From the NCBI GenBank assembly GCA_021850375.1, contig JAJZLZ010000020.1, positions 1-11,066 on the forward strand: 11,066 bases of DNA, given 5' to 3'. Of this stretch, positions 1-6,230 are shown piece after piece. The translations under genes and the position numbers were made by a program. The DNA comes from Microcaldota archaeon. GTDB taxonomy: Archaea; Micrarchaeota; Micrarchaeia; Micrarchaeales; Micrarchaeaceae. The notes below the pieces were generated by a model, which was given only the letters and a program-made list of their open reading frames with translations, made no database searches and had not been told where the DNA came from. Numbering within the stretch: position 1 is the stretch's first letter; every line of letters begins with the position of its first letter.

Positions 1-2055
1 ACCATCTATTTGATAGTTTATATAAATTGTAGAGCCCCACATTGCGGTCTCCGTTATGTTATTCTTTAAATCTTTTACATAAAACTGCGGATTTGGGCCA
101 CTATAGCCTTGATTACTTCCGCCTCCAGTTGCCTGTCCCTGCCAACCTAAGAACTGTATTGCTTCATCTCCATTAAAACACCACCAATTCGTAGAGTAGG
201 TATAAGTGTTTGAATATTGAGTAAATGCAAACAAGGAAGGAGTTACAGCAGACTGCACCGCTATTACATTTGCTGGACCGCCTTGTTCGTTTTGGGATGA
301 CGGACCCTGTGCTGCTGCGATAGTATTACCTGCTTGGTTCATGTAAGCTACTTCTGTACCTCCTCCGTTATAATCCCCTCCAAAACCTCCAGATCCAGAA
401 GTATGCGGATCGTAATATACGCCCGGAGCAGGGAAGCCGCAGTTCCACCCGTTTGGCTGCGTATTTTTGTAGGTCACATATGGATCTGTTCTGCTCCATG
501 ACACGTAAACAATAGAATTTGGAGGTATTGTAACTTGAATATTTGAAGACGACACCCCTATAGAATTTGCACACCCATTAGAATTTTCAGGCCAGCAGGC
601 CGCACTTATGCTATCAAGTTCAAATGGAGTTTCCCCATCGCCAACGCTGCACAATTCCTCGCCGTTGGGCCCGGATGAAAGTGGACCAGCATTTATATCA
701 TATGTTGTCAATACGCCACTATTGCCCCCATAGACCCCGTCGGTTACTAGCACGCATAACGAACCCATAAATGCTGCGTCATCTCCAGCCTGCATGTTCT
801 GCGCTGCATCGCCATTATAACCATATTGCGTAATAGGATAACTCGGACTTAATACGCTGCATGAATTAGGAGCATACGGCCCATTACATCCATTAGTTGT
901 ATTTGTTATACTTGAAGCCTGTTGGCCATATGTTGTTTGAGTTACAACGTCGTTGCTAAACAATGGTTCACTTATATCCGTTGTAACAATTAGGCTATAG
1001 TACGCGGTTGTTGTTGAGGTTGTTGATGATGTAGAGGTAGATGATGTTGAAGTGGAGGAAGTTGATGTTGAAGTGGAGGAAGTTGATGTTGAAGTGGAGG
1101 AAGTTGATGTTGAAGAGGTTGAGGTTGAAGTGGAGGAAGTTGATGTTGAAGAGGTTGAAGTGGAGGAAGTTGATGTTGAAGAGGTTGAGGTTGAAGAGGT
1201 TGAAGTGGAGGAAGTTGATGTTGAAGAGGTTGAGGTTGTTGTTGATGTAGACGCAGGCGCTTTATTTCCTGGTTGCAAAGTGAATGTTATCACGTTTGTC
1301 GCGATGTAATTCCCATATATTGCGGTTACAAGTACGCTTCCAGGAGTGCTGCCTGATATGTAGCTGAACGCATCACCATTCATATTTGTCTCAGAGAAGG
1401 TCGGGTTCAGATAGTATATAGGATCATTTTCAGTAAATTCTATTTCTGTGTTTTTTGCGGGGTAGCCGAATATGAATAACTGGGATGTCAGAAGGTATTT
1501 TGACCCGCTTACAACTGTAGATGAGACAAGCGTCAATAAAACAGGTGATGCCATTGGCTGCTGGACGGGCGATGCGAAATGCCCGATGTAGATTTGCTCT
1601 TGGCCGGTGCATGTTCCAAGTTTTTGCTGCGCACTTGTTAGCGAACATGAGGTGAAGTTTGTGTATAAGTTTCCAGCTTCAAGATCTCCTATATTTGTAT
1701 TTTGAGGGAATGTAGTAGTGCATAATATACTCCCTCCGGGAGATACATAACTTGGAGTGCAGCTGTATTTTGGTGAGGTCACATTGCTAAGGGTCTTTGA
1801 ATATATTATGACGTTTGATATGGGCGATGTTCCGCTGTTTGAAAGTGCAAGAGTTATAACAGTATTATGAGTTATGGCATTTGAGACAACTATTATGTCC
1901 TGGCAGGTTATGCCGCTATTATATAAGTTGCAGGTTGAAGAGACGACGCTTTTTGAAGCGGGCACAGATGTATATATTATGGCAATCACGCCAATAAGTA
2001 TTATAAGTGCAGATAAATACAATAATATATATTCAATCGATGCTTGGCTCTTCAA
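1..2055 (-). CDS. Pilin-like surface protein with class III signal peptide and Ser/Thr-rich linker (3' end outside window)
   Basis: The frame is open for 685 codons from a TTG at 2055 to the window edge, so the C-terminus is missing. An in-frame TAA lies four codons upstream of the TTG, and AAGGT sits six bases before it, which fixes the start. The N-terminus reads (M)KSQASIEYILLYLSALI. This matches the archaeal class III signal peptide (Q-x-S-x-E followed by a hydrophobic helix), which is cleaved by an EppA/PibD-type peptidase before the Gln and leads to assembly into type IV pilus-like filaments. Residues 1-30 form the signal and assembly helix. Residues about 31-268 are extracellular-looking, with scattered Cys and Asn-X-Ser/Thr sites. 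Residues 269-350 are almost only Ser and Thr. The remainder is rich in Gly, Asn, Tyr and Cys. It is far larger than a normal pilin and is therefore more likely an adhesin or minor pilin. The signal-motif assignment is firm; the ligand and role are unknown. Confidence 0.85.
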   Translation of the reverse strand, partial: MKSQASIEYILLYLSALIILIGVIAIIYTSVPASKSVVSSTCNLYNSGITCQDIIVVSNAITHNTVITLALSNSGTSPISNVIIYSKTLSNVTSPKYSCTPSYVSPGGSILCTTTFPQNTNIGDLEAGNLYTNFTSCSLTSAQQKLGTCTGQEQIYIGHFASPVQQPMASPVLLTLVSSTVVSGSKYLLTSQLFIFGYPAKNTEIEFTENDPIYYLNPTFSETNMNGDAFSYISGSTPGSVLVTAIYGNYIATNVITFTLQPGNKAPASTSTTTSTSSTSTSSTSTSSTSTSSTSTSSTSTSSTSTSSTSTSTSSTSTSSTSTSTSSTSTSTSSTSTSSTSTSSTTSTTTAYYSLIVTTDISEPLFSNDVVTQTTYGQQASSITNTTNGCNGPYAPNSCSVLSPSYPITQYGYNGDAAQNMQAGDDAAFMGSLCVLVTDGVYGGNSGVLTTYDINAGPLSSGPNGEELCSVGDGETPFELDSISAACWPENSNGCANSIGVSSSNIQVTIPPNSIVYVSWSRTDPYVTYKNTQPNGWNCGFPAPGVYYDPHTSGSGGFGGDYNGGGTEVAYMNQAGNTIAAAQGPSSQNEQGGPANVIAVQSAVTPSLFAFTQYSNTYTYSTNWWCFNGDEAIQFLGWQGQATGGGSNQGYSGPNPQFYVKDLKNNITETAMWGSTIYINYQIDG
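1006..1251 (-). repeat. Ser/Thr-only linker encoded by degenerate 21-base and shorter repeats
   Basis: This tract encodes residues 269-350 of the pilin-like protein, about 82 residues made almost entirely of Ser and Thr. A 21-base unit encoding TSTSSTS recurs, mixed with shorter TCA/ACC/TCT variants, so the repeat exists at the DNA level as well as in composition. Such tracts usually act as extended, often O-glycosylated stalks. Copy number could vary by slippage, and assembly collapse is also possible. Long open frames on the opposite strand (Glu/Val- or Lys/Leu-only) are by-products of the repeat. Confidence 0.9.
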
Positions 2056-2106
2056 TTTATTACCTTAAATTCTTATTAAATATACTTTATGGATAAAATA
2101 TATAAA
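2056..2106 (-). promoter_or_regulatory. Promoter and ribosome binding site of the pilin-like gene
   Basis: On the minus strand a TATA element, TTTATATA, occupies 2099-2106, about 48 bases before the TTG start. That predicts transcription from about 2076 and a leader of about 20 bases. AAGGT at 2062-2066 is a Shine-Dalgarno-like site with six-base spacing. The presence of a leader and SD agrees with use of TTG. Confidence 0.5.
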
Positions 2107-2187
2107 GCAGGTAATTTAATACTTTCTCTTCAAATCTCTTAATTGTGAGACTATGACTAACGGACCTGGAACTAGCGGCAAGATCAT

Positions 2188-3528
2188 TTAAGAATAGTCT
2201 ATTTTTGCAACGGGCTCTTTGAGCCTGTATGTATTTGATATCATGTCATAATGGTATGACTGAGTCACGTCAATTTTTCTATAGTTGAAACGACCTACTA
2301 GAACTTCGGTTACAATAAGATAATCTACGCTAATTCCCTTGACATTTTCTGCAAGCAACTCTATAGAATCCTTTAGTTCATGCTCCTCAAATATAGGCAT
2401 TGAAAGAAACACGCCATCTGGCATATATACGTCGCATCCAAAGGATATGCGATTTATCTGGCTGTCTTTTTCCTCTATCATGTATCTAAGCAGGTATTTT
2501 CTTGTATCTATTACCTTCTGGCTGTCGATCACGTTCATTAATATTACGGCATTATATAGCATAGGCACATTTGCCATATTTATTGACATCTCGTTGATTA
2601 TGCCTTCGGATTTGAGCCTCTCAAATGCATACCTTGCGCTCCCCTGCGTTAAGGAGAACCTGCGGTCTATCTCGGAGAAAGACATGCGGCTGTTAGAGGA
2701 GAGCCCCTTTAGAACGGCATATTCCGAGCGGCGTATTGCGCCAAAAGTCCTTGAATTTAAATTTTTATCTATGCCCCTGTGCCATATCCTACCCTCAAGC
2801 AGCTTGAAGAACTCTTCACGCATAGGCAAAAATCCGTATGTTAAATAATACGGGGTGACATACCACTTAGACCTAAATGCTATGAAGGTCTTTGAGCTGC
2901 GCAGATCCCTTATTAGATCCTTAACGCTGCTGTTGCTTTCGGCAATTAATAGAAGTATAAGGCAGTATCTGCCTTTTGTGATTGCAGCAAGCTGGATTCT
3001 TGGCACAGCTTTTAGCTCCTCTAGCATCATATCCCTGCTTGGAAGATTCTGATTTGATCGCACGTAGACTATATACGTGAAATATCCAAGCTTTGTGACA
3101 TCGATATTCATGCTGTATTGCATACCAATTTTATCCTCAAGCATCCTAATTCTGCGCTCGACTGCGGATTGCGAAAGCGCTACGCGCTTTGAGATCTTAG
3201 AGAGGGATATCCTTGAGTTCATGGAGAGATTTTTTGCTATTATCATGTCCTTCTCATCAAGAACATTCAGCGAGCGCGCCTTTGTATATTCGACATCACG
3301 GCTCGGCCTGTGGGTCTGAGGGGATTGCCTTTTTATAAATTTGCCACCATTATCTATCTTGCCAATGTACTCCGACACACTCTTTGGCCTTTTAGCCTGC
3401 TTATCCCATCTGCTCGTACGCCGATAAACATAGTAGCGGCCGTTGATTTTGATTAACGCTATATAGAACAGGTATTGCTTTTTAAGCTCTTCAAAACGCC
3501 TCATTACGGCCTTTGGTGCTGTATCCAT
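2188..3528 (-). CDS. Tandem Lrp/AsnC-type winged-helix regulator with extra N-terminal module
   Basis: A 446-residue protein from ATG 3528. An ATG at 3579 in the same frame would add 17 residues, but the likely transcription start falls inside that extension. Residues about 28-67 form a compact module, containing YYVYRRTSRWDK and then YIGKIDNGG, that resembles the short leader domain of some IS transposases; this is a memory-based similarity. Residues 88-160 are an AsnC-type winged helix (LDEKDMIIAKNL, then a recognition helix near SQSAVERRIRMLE) followed by the start of an effector-like segment. Residues 264-335 are a second winged helix (RRSEYAVLKGLSSNSRMSF, then TQGSARYAFERLK). Ordinary Lrp proteins are about 150 residues, so this is a duplicated, extended version. 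It lies just upstream of the pilin-like gene on the same strand and could regulate it. Target and ligand are unknown. Confidence 0.8.
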   Translation of the reverse strand: MDTAPKAVMRRFEELKKQYLFYIALIKINGRYYVYRRTSRWDKQAKRPKSVSEYIGKIDNGGKFIKRQSPQTHRPSRDVEYTKARSLNVLDEKDMIIAKNLSMNSRISLSKISKRVALSQSAVERRIRMLEDKIGMQYSMNIDVTKLGYFTYIVYVRSNQNLPSRDMMLEELKAVPRIQLAAITKGRYCLILLLIAESNSSVKDLIRDLRSSKTFIAFRSKWYVTPYYLTYGFLPMREEFFKLLEGRIWHRGIDKNLNSRTFGAIRRSEYAVLKGLSSNSRMSFSEIDRRFSLTQGSARYAFERLKSEGIINEMSINMANVPMLYNAVILMNVIDSQKVIDTRKYLLRYMIEEKDSQINRISFGCDVYMPDGVFLSMPIFEEHELKDSIELLAENVKGISVDYLIVTEVLVGRFNYRKIDVTQSYHYDMISNTYRLKEPVAKIDYS

Positions 3529-3552
3529 ATGTATTATATAAATAATAATTAA

Positions 3553-3599
3553 TTTAAACCTATGTATTACTTTAAGCATATAAGCTATATATTTATATT
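3553..3599 (-). promoter_or_regulatory. Candidate promoters of the Lrp-type gene
   Basis: Two minus-strand TATA-like elements are visible. AATATAAATATA at 3588-3599 predicts initiation near 3568 and a leader of about 40 bases before ATG 3528. TTTAAA at 3553-3558 lies about 27 bases before the same ATG and would give a leaderless mRNA. Both favour ATG 3528 over ATG 3579. Confidence 0.4.
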
Positions 3600-3650
3600 A
3601 AATTATTTGATTTATTAAGGTTAAATCTCGCTTTTTAGATATGCATAATT

Positions 3651-3666
3651 AAAAATATAGTAAAAA
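3651..3666 (-). terminator. Possible T-rich terminator of the winged-helix gene
   Basis: On the minus strand two T5 runs (complement of A runs at 3662-3666 and 3651-3655) follow the winged-helix gene by about 190 bases and precede the Lrp-gene promoter. Archaeal RNA polymerase terminates on such T tracts. The distance implies a long 3' untranslated region that includes the palindromes at 3733-3829. Confidence 0.3.
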
Positions 3667-3732
3667 GGTATATCTAAATCGCGCTACTATATATTAGACA
3701 TCTACTTTTTTTCGGCCCAGTTCCCACCAATT

Positions 3733-3755
3733 GGGACGTGCATAATGCACGTCCC
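3733..3755. repeat. Perfect palindrome, 11-bp arms with a one-base centre
   Basis: The arm GGGACGTGCAT (3733-3743) and its exact complement ATGCACGTCCC (3745-3755) flank a single A at 3744. A smaller pair, TCCCA at 3722-3726 and TGGGA at 3732-3736, overlaps the left arm and would compete with it in RNA. It lies in a locally GC-rich island inside an AT-rich spacer. No T run follows immediately on either strand, so a simple terminator is unlikely. It could be a dimeric regulator site or the stem of a structured RNA. Confidence 0.85.
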
Positions 3756-3809
3756 GCAACATTAATCACCCAGCGTAGCCTTTTTCCCAAATGCAGCATG
3801 AATAGGAGA

Positions 3810-3829
3810 GGCCGGATTTCTGCCCGGCC
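3810..3829. repeat. GC hairpin with GGCCGG/CCGGCC arms
   Basis: The arms at 3810-3815 and 3824-3829 are separated by eight bases. The element starts about 20 bases after the stop codon of the minus-strand winged-helix gene. It could stabilise the 3' end of that mRNA. No T run follows on the minus strand, so termination at this point is not supported. Confidence 0.5.
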
Positions 3830-3850
3830 CCATTCCACCCAAACCAACCT

Positions 3851-4222
3851 CTAACCCATTGCAACGTAATTTGTATAGACCATAGCATTATTCGCATTGC
3901 TTTGGCGCTCAAACATTTGCATTATCTCGTTTTTGCTGTGCGCCAAATAGCGCAGATGCTCCTGCCCCAACCTTGTGAGCTTTAGGGGATCCCCGCTATG
4001 CAGCTTGTCTGCAAACTCCACTATGCCGTGCTCTTTTAGCGCCTTTAGCACATACCATATCGAACTCTTAGACAGCCCGTACATCTCATTCATATAATCA
4101 ACAAATGAGGATGCGGTGTCTATCGCATCAGTATCTATTTCAAGCACGACTAGCTGCTCGCGCTTTGTAAGCTTGAGTTTGATTTGTTCCAATCTAGGGT
4201 ATATCGTTCGTGTCAACATCAT
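3851..4222 (-). CDS. Small winged-helix DNA-binding regulator
   Basis: A 123-residue protein from ATG 4222. ATG 4219, GTG 4225 and TTG 4228 are alternatives in the same frame. A TATA-like CATAAAAT about 20 bases upstream predicts a leaderless or near-leaderless message. The N-terminal third is a helical segment with Leu/Lys/Ile (RLEQIKLKLTKREQLVVLEI). The centre holds a helix-turn-helix, with recognition helix LSKSSIWYVLKALKEHGIVE and wing residues FADKLHSGDPLKLTRLG, as in PadR/MarR-like or phage-type winged helices. The C-terminal 35 residues form a helix that probably dimerises. The start region is bracketed by a perfect inverted repeat, which suggests autoregulation. The exact family is not recognised. 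Confidence 0.75.
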   Translation of the reverse strand: MMLTRTIYPRLEQIKLKLTKREQLVVLEIDTDAIDTASSFVDYMNEMYGLSKSSIWYVLKALKEHGIVEFADKLHSGDPLKLTRLGQEHLRYLAHSKNEIMQMFERQSNANNAMVYTNYVAMG

Positions 4223-4258
4223 CACCAAAATTTTTATTGATTTTATGCGACACGAACG
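4205..4258. promoter_or_regulatory. Inverted repeat bracketing promoter and start of the winged-helix gene, likely operator
   Basis: CGTTCGTGTC at 4205-4214 and its exact complement GACACGAACG at 4249-4258 form a 10-bp perfect inverted repeat. Arm centres are 44 bp apart, about four helical turns, so both arms face the same side of the DNA. The space between contains the TATA-like element and the start codons, and the left arm is within the first codons. This is the geometry expected of an autorepressor that blocks initiation, perhaps by looping or by two bound dimers. An mRNA stem is possible but would have a 34-base loop. Confidence 0.6.
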
Positions 4259-4362
4259 GGATTTGTTGGCATCATGCAGAGGTTATAAAATGAGCTAAAG
4301 GCTATGCTTGCTATAACGTTCCACTTAAGGTTCCTTATATGTAGCACGCCTTCCATCTGCAT
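4243..4362 (-). CDS. Possible 39-residue small protein
   Basis: A short frame begins MQMEGVLHIRN and ends NPVRVA just upstream of the winged-helix gene on the same strand. An in-frame stop lies two codons before its ATG. A TTTAAA element at 4406-4411 lies about 45 bases upstream. Residues 14-31 (WNVIASIAFSSFYNLCMM) are moderately hydrophobic. It shares no recognisable domain, and its 3' end contains one arm of the inverted repeat. It may be an upstream peptide gene or a chance frame. Confidence 0.2.
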   Translation of the reverse strand: MQMEGVLHIRNLKWNVIASIAFSSFYNLCMMPTNPVRVA

Positions 4363-4387
4363 TCCCGTTCAATAATTTCTATTAATG

Positions 4388-4412
4388 CTTGCGCTCCGCA
4401 AGATATTTAAAC
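4388..4412 (-). promoter_or_regulatory. Hairpin beside a TTTAAA promoter element
   Basis: CTTGCG (4388-4393) and CGCAAG (4397-4402) form a 6-bp stem with loop CTC, immediately downstream of a minus-strand TTTAAATA element at 4405-4411. The dyad lies between the TATA element and the predicted start, where a repressor could act. The transcript would run leftward through the small ORF to the winged-helix gene. Confidence 0.3.
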
Positions 4413-4457
4413 CTTATGTACAGGACGTCAAATGGCTAAGTTGACATGAATTTACAC

Positions 4458-4487
4458 CCTGCACCAAAAGTAATTTTATAGTGCAGG
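4458..4487 (+). promoter_or_regulatory. tRNA-Val promoter flanked by an inverted repeat
   Basis: TTTTATA at 4474-4480 is a TATA element 40 bases before the tRNA, which predicts a short 5' leader removed by RNase P. It is enclosed by CCTGCAC (4458-4464) and its exact complement GTGCAGG (4481-4487). The TATA call is supported by spacing. Whether the 7-bp repeat is functional is uncertain. Confidence 0.45.
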
Positions 4488-4516
4488 ATAGATTATCTTT
4501 CACTACTGAAAATACA

Positions 4517-4588
4517 GGGCCCGTGGTCCAATGGTTAAGATACCAGCCTTACACGCTGGGGATCGGAGTTCGATTCTCCGCGGGCCCA
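4517..4588 (+). tRNA. tRNA-Val (anticodon UAC)
   Basis: The cloverleaf is complete. Acceptor stem GGGCCCG pairs perfectly with CGGGCCC (4581-4587), with discriminator A at 4588. Anticodon stem CCAGC/GCTGG (4543-4547, 4555-4559) holds loop CTTACAC with anticodon TAC at 4550-4552. The T arm CGGAG-TTCGATT-CTCCG lies at 4564-4580, with a short four-base variable loop. No intron is present and CCA is not encoded, as in most archaea. Confidence 0.96.
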
Positions 4589-4611
4589 TTTCTGCTTGTC
4601 GTCTAGTAGCG

Positions 4612-4623
4612 GTTTGATTCTCC
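4612..4623 (+). other. Imperfect copy of the tRNA-Val T-arm sequence
   Basis: GTTTGATTCTCC here matches GTTCGATTCTCC of the tRNA T arm (4568-4579) in 11 of 12 bases, 44 bases downstream. Partial copies of tRNA 3' ends are typical scars of integrated elements. This one is short and has no acceptor-stem match, so it may be chance. Confidence 0.2.
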
Positions 4624-4699
4624 AAGCGGTTTATACCCATACAATTTTAGTTTCCACTAAGGTTAATTGTCATGCAGTATTGATCCTGTGGCCAAATAA

Positions 4700-4864
4700 T
4701 CATAAAGCATATAACAGAATGACGCCGATTTCTTTTGCAATCTCATTTATGGCCTTTTTCTGCATAAGTTTCTAGATTATAAGGAATCGATTCTCTCTTA
4801 GGATTCTTGCGTTTCTAGCCTTCTTTACATTTAGAGCTATTGCGTTTTCTGTTTTCTTAAGCAT
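4700..4864 (-). pseudogene. Short broken ORF directly downstream of the ATPase gene
   Basis: Four bases after the ATPase stop, an ATG at 4864 opens a frame of 30 codons (MLKKTENAIALNVKKARNAR...) that meets TAG at 4772-4774. The same frame then continues for 23 codons (KLMQKKAINEIAKEIGV...) to TGA at 4700-4702. The second part looks like the start of a helix-turn-helix. The tight spacing suggests a former co-transcribed small gene, now interrupted by a stop. It could also be a genuine 30-residue peptide. Family unrecognised. The rest of 4589-4868 shows no gene. Confidence 0.3.
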
Positions 4865-4868
4865 GTTA

Positions 4869-6137
4869 TCAAACCTGGTTTTTGTCTTCAAGAAGCCACT
4901 TCCATATCGGCACGCCTCTTATCCCATCAAACTCGGTTTCCTGATCATAGGTTATCAAGATAGGGTTGTTGCCGAACTTCTTGCGCGCTTCTATTAAGCC
5001 GTTAATCTCCCTTTTCCGGTTATCCTCATTTATTGTATGGCATACCTGGATGGAACTCTCCTTTGTTATGAAGTCGCATTCGAATCCATTTGTATAGTAG
5101 TTCGGCTGGACCTCATTTCTCCTGATAAGTTCTATCGCAACTATGTTTTCCAATAGCCTTCCTGCATTCTTGTCAGTGTTGTAGTAGTTTATGAAACCAT
5201 GATCGTATAGATACTCCTTCTTCAAATAGGCAGACTCCTTCTTGAAGGATTTTTGTTTTGCCTTCAGGAAGAAGCAGAAATATATGTCTTCGACAATTTT
5301 GGAGTATTTTTGAACCGTGGAGGTACTGGACTTGTAAGACGAGCTTTTTGCAAAGTTGTTGAATTTGTTGATGGAGTAATCACCTCCATATTGTCTAGAA
5401 AGAAATTGCATGAATAAGCGCATCAGGTCGGTGTTGGTTATCCTGTATCGTTCTATTATATCCTGAAAGAGCATAATCTTGAAGTACTGGTCAACAAATT
5501 CAAGCCTGTTTTCCAGTACTATTTCGGGAAACCCACTTAGTGCTGCATAATCGTCAAAGGCCTTTTTTACTTTTGTCTTTGTTGGGCCAAATTCCCAACC
5601 TTTTTCTAACCTGATTCCCTTCACGCTTATGAATTCTTTGAATGAAAACGGCAGTACTTGGATTGGATAGTCCCTGCCCCTTAATGCAGTTGCTATTTCT
5701 CTACTAAGAAGCTTCGAATTTGATCCGGAAACGTAGACTTTATAACCCTCGTCATTTAGCCGTCTGACAAACCGTTCCCAACCGGTTATATTTTGTATTT
5801 CATCAAGGAACAACGCCGGCTTTCCCTCTCCATAGAGTTCAGTATAGACAGTTAATATTAGATCCAACTGATTCGCCTTGAGTTCTCCAAACCTTTCGTT
5901 CTCAAAGTTCAAATAGACGATGTCTCTTGGCTGCCAGCCCGCATTAAGAAGGCCCTTTATTAACTGATATAGAACGAATGTCTTCCCTGCTCTTCTTGGC
6001 CCGATTACAACTATGACCTTGTTGATCTTTTTGAATTCATTAAAGATTATGTCTCGTGGTATGATGTTTGGCAATGGCGTGGAATGAAATCGCACTAGCA
6101 TCTCCTTTATGGCGTTCTTCAATTCAAATTCATCCAT
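4869..6137 (-). CDS. AAA-type ATPase with C-terminal DUF4143-like nuclease-fold domain
   Basis: A 422-residue protein from ATG 6137; a TTG three codons upstream is less likely. Residues 42-53 carry a Walker A motif (VVIGPRRAGKT) and residues 108-113 a Walker B motif (ALFLDE), followed by SGSNSKLLS (138-146) and ALRGRD with a candidate arginine finger at R153-R155. These are hallmarks of the archaeal/bacterial AAA_14-DUF4143 ATPases (COG1373). Residues about 205-410 form the C-terminal domain, with E330, the pair E353/D355 and IQVC (363-366) at the positions of a PD-(D/E)XK-like core, although the catalytic Lys is replaced by Cys. Family length is usually about 400-450, so it is complete. Members are common in mobile and accessory regions of archaea, and their role is not established. 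It has its own promoter and stands alone apart from a broken ORF downstream. Confidence 0.88.
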   Translation of the reverse strand: MDEFELKNAIKEMLVRFHSTPLPNIIPRDIIFNEFKKINKVIVVIGPRRAGKTFVLYQLIKGLLNAGWQPRDIVYLNFENERFGELKANQLDLILTVYTELYGEGKPALFLDEIQNITGWERFVRRLNDEGYKVYVSGSNSKLLSREIATALRGRDYPIQVLPFSFKEFISVKGIRLEKGWEFGPTKTKVKKAFDDYAALSGFPEIVLENRLEFVDQYFKIMLFQDIIERYRITNTDLMRLFMQFLSRQYGGDYSINKFNNFAKSSSYKSSTSTVQKYSKIVEDIYFCFFLKAKQKSFKKESAYLKKEYLYDHGFINYYNTDKNAGRLLENIVAIELIRRNEVQPNYYTNGFECDFITKESSIQVCHTINEDNRKREINGLIEARKKFGNNPILITYDQETEFDGIRGVPIWKWLLEDKNQV

Positions 6138-6162
6138 ACTTATCAAATAAATTACGATGCAC

Positions 6163-6230
6163 GTATATTTAAATCTTTCTTTCTAAAGAACAATATCTTA
6201 ATTTATCTTTCTTTTAGAAGAACAAATATC
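6163..6230 (-). promoter_or_regulatory. ATPase promoter with adjacent imperfect direct repeat
   Basis: A minus-strand TTTAAATATAC element (6163-6173) lies about 30 bases before ATG 6137 and predicts a very short leader. Immediately upstream, TCTTTCTT followed by TCTAAAGAACA (6174-6197) is repeated as TCTTTCTT followed by TTAGAAGAACA (6206-6230). The copies are 32 bp apart, about three helical turns. The repeat abuts the BRE position, so it could bind a regulator of this gene. Confidence 0.45.

Noticed and set aside
1006..1251. CRISPR-like regular repeat
   Set aside because: Repeats are contiguous without unique spacers and follow codon phase, so they are coding low-complexity sequence.
1041..1309. 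Plus-strand frames made of Glu/Val or Lys/Leu repeats
   Set aside because: They are antisense readings of the Ser/Thr-encoding repeat within the pilin-like gene, and their composition is explained by it.
2339..3319. Several long plus-strand frames opposite the Lrp-type gene
   Set aside because: The minus strand has winged-helix motifs across the whole stretch; the plus frames have no motif or start signal.
3733..3829. Rho-independent-type terminators
   Set aside because: Neither hairpin is followed by a T run on the relevant strand, and archaeal termination does not rely on such hairpins.
4772..4774. In-frame TAG read as pyrrolysine
   Set aside because: There is no evidence of pyrrolysine genes here and the flanking frame has no known Pyl-protein character.
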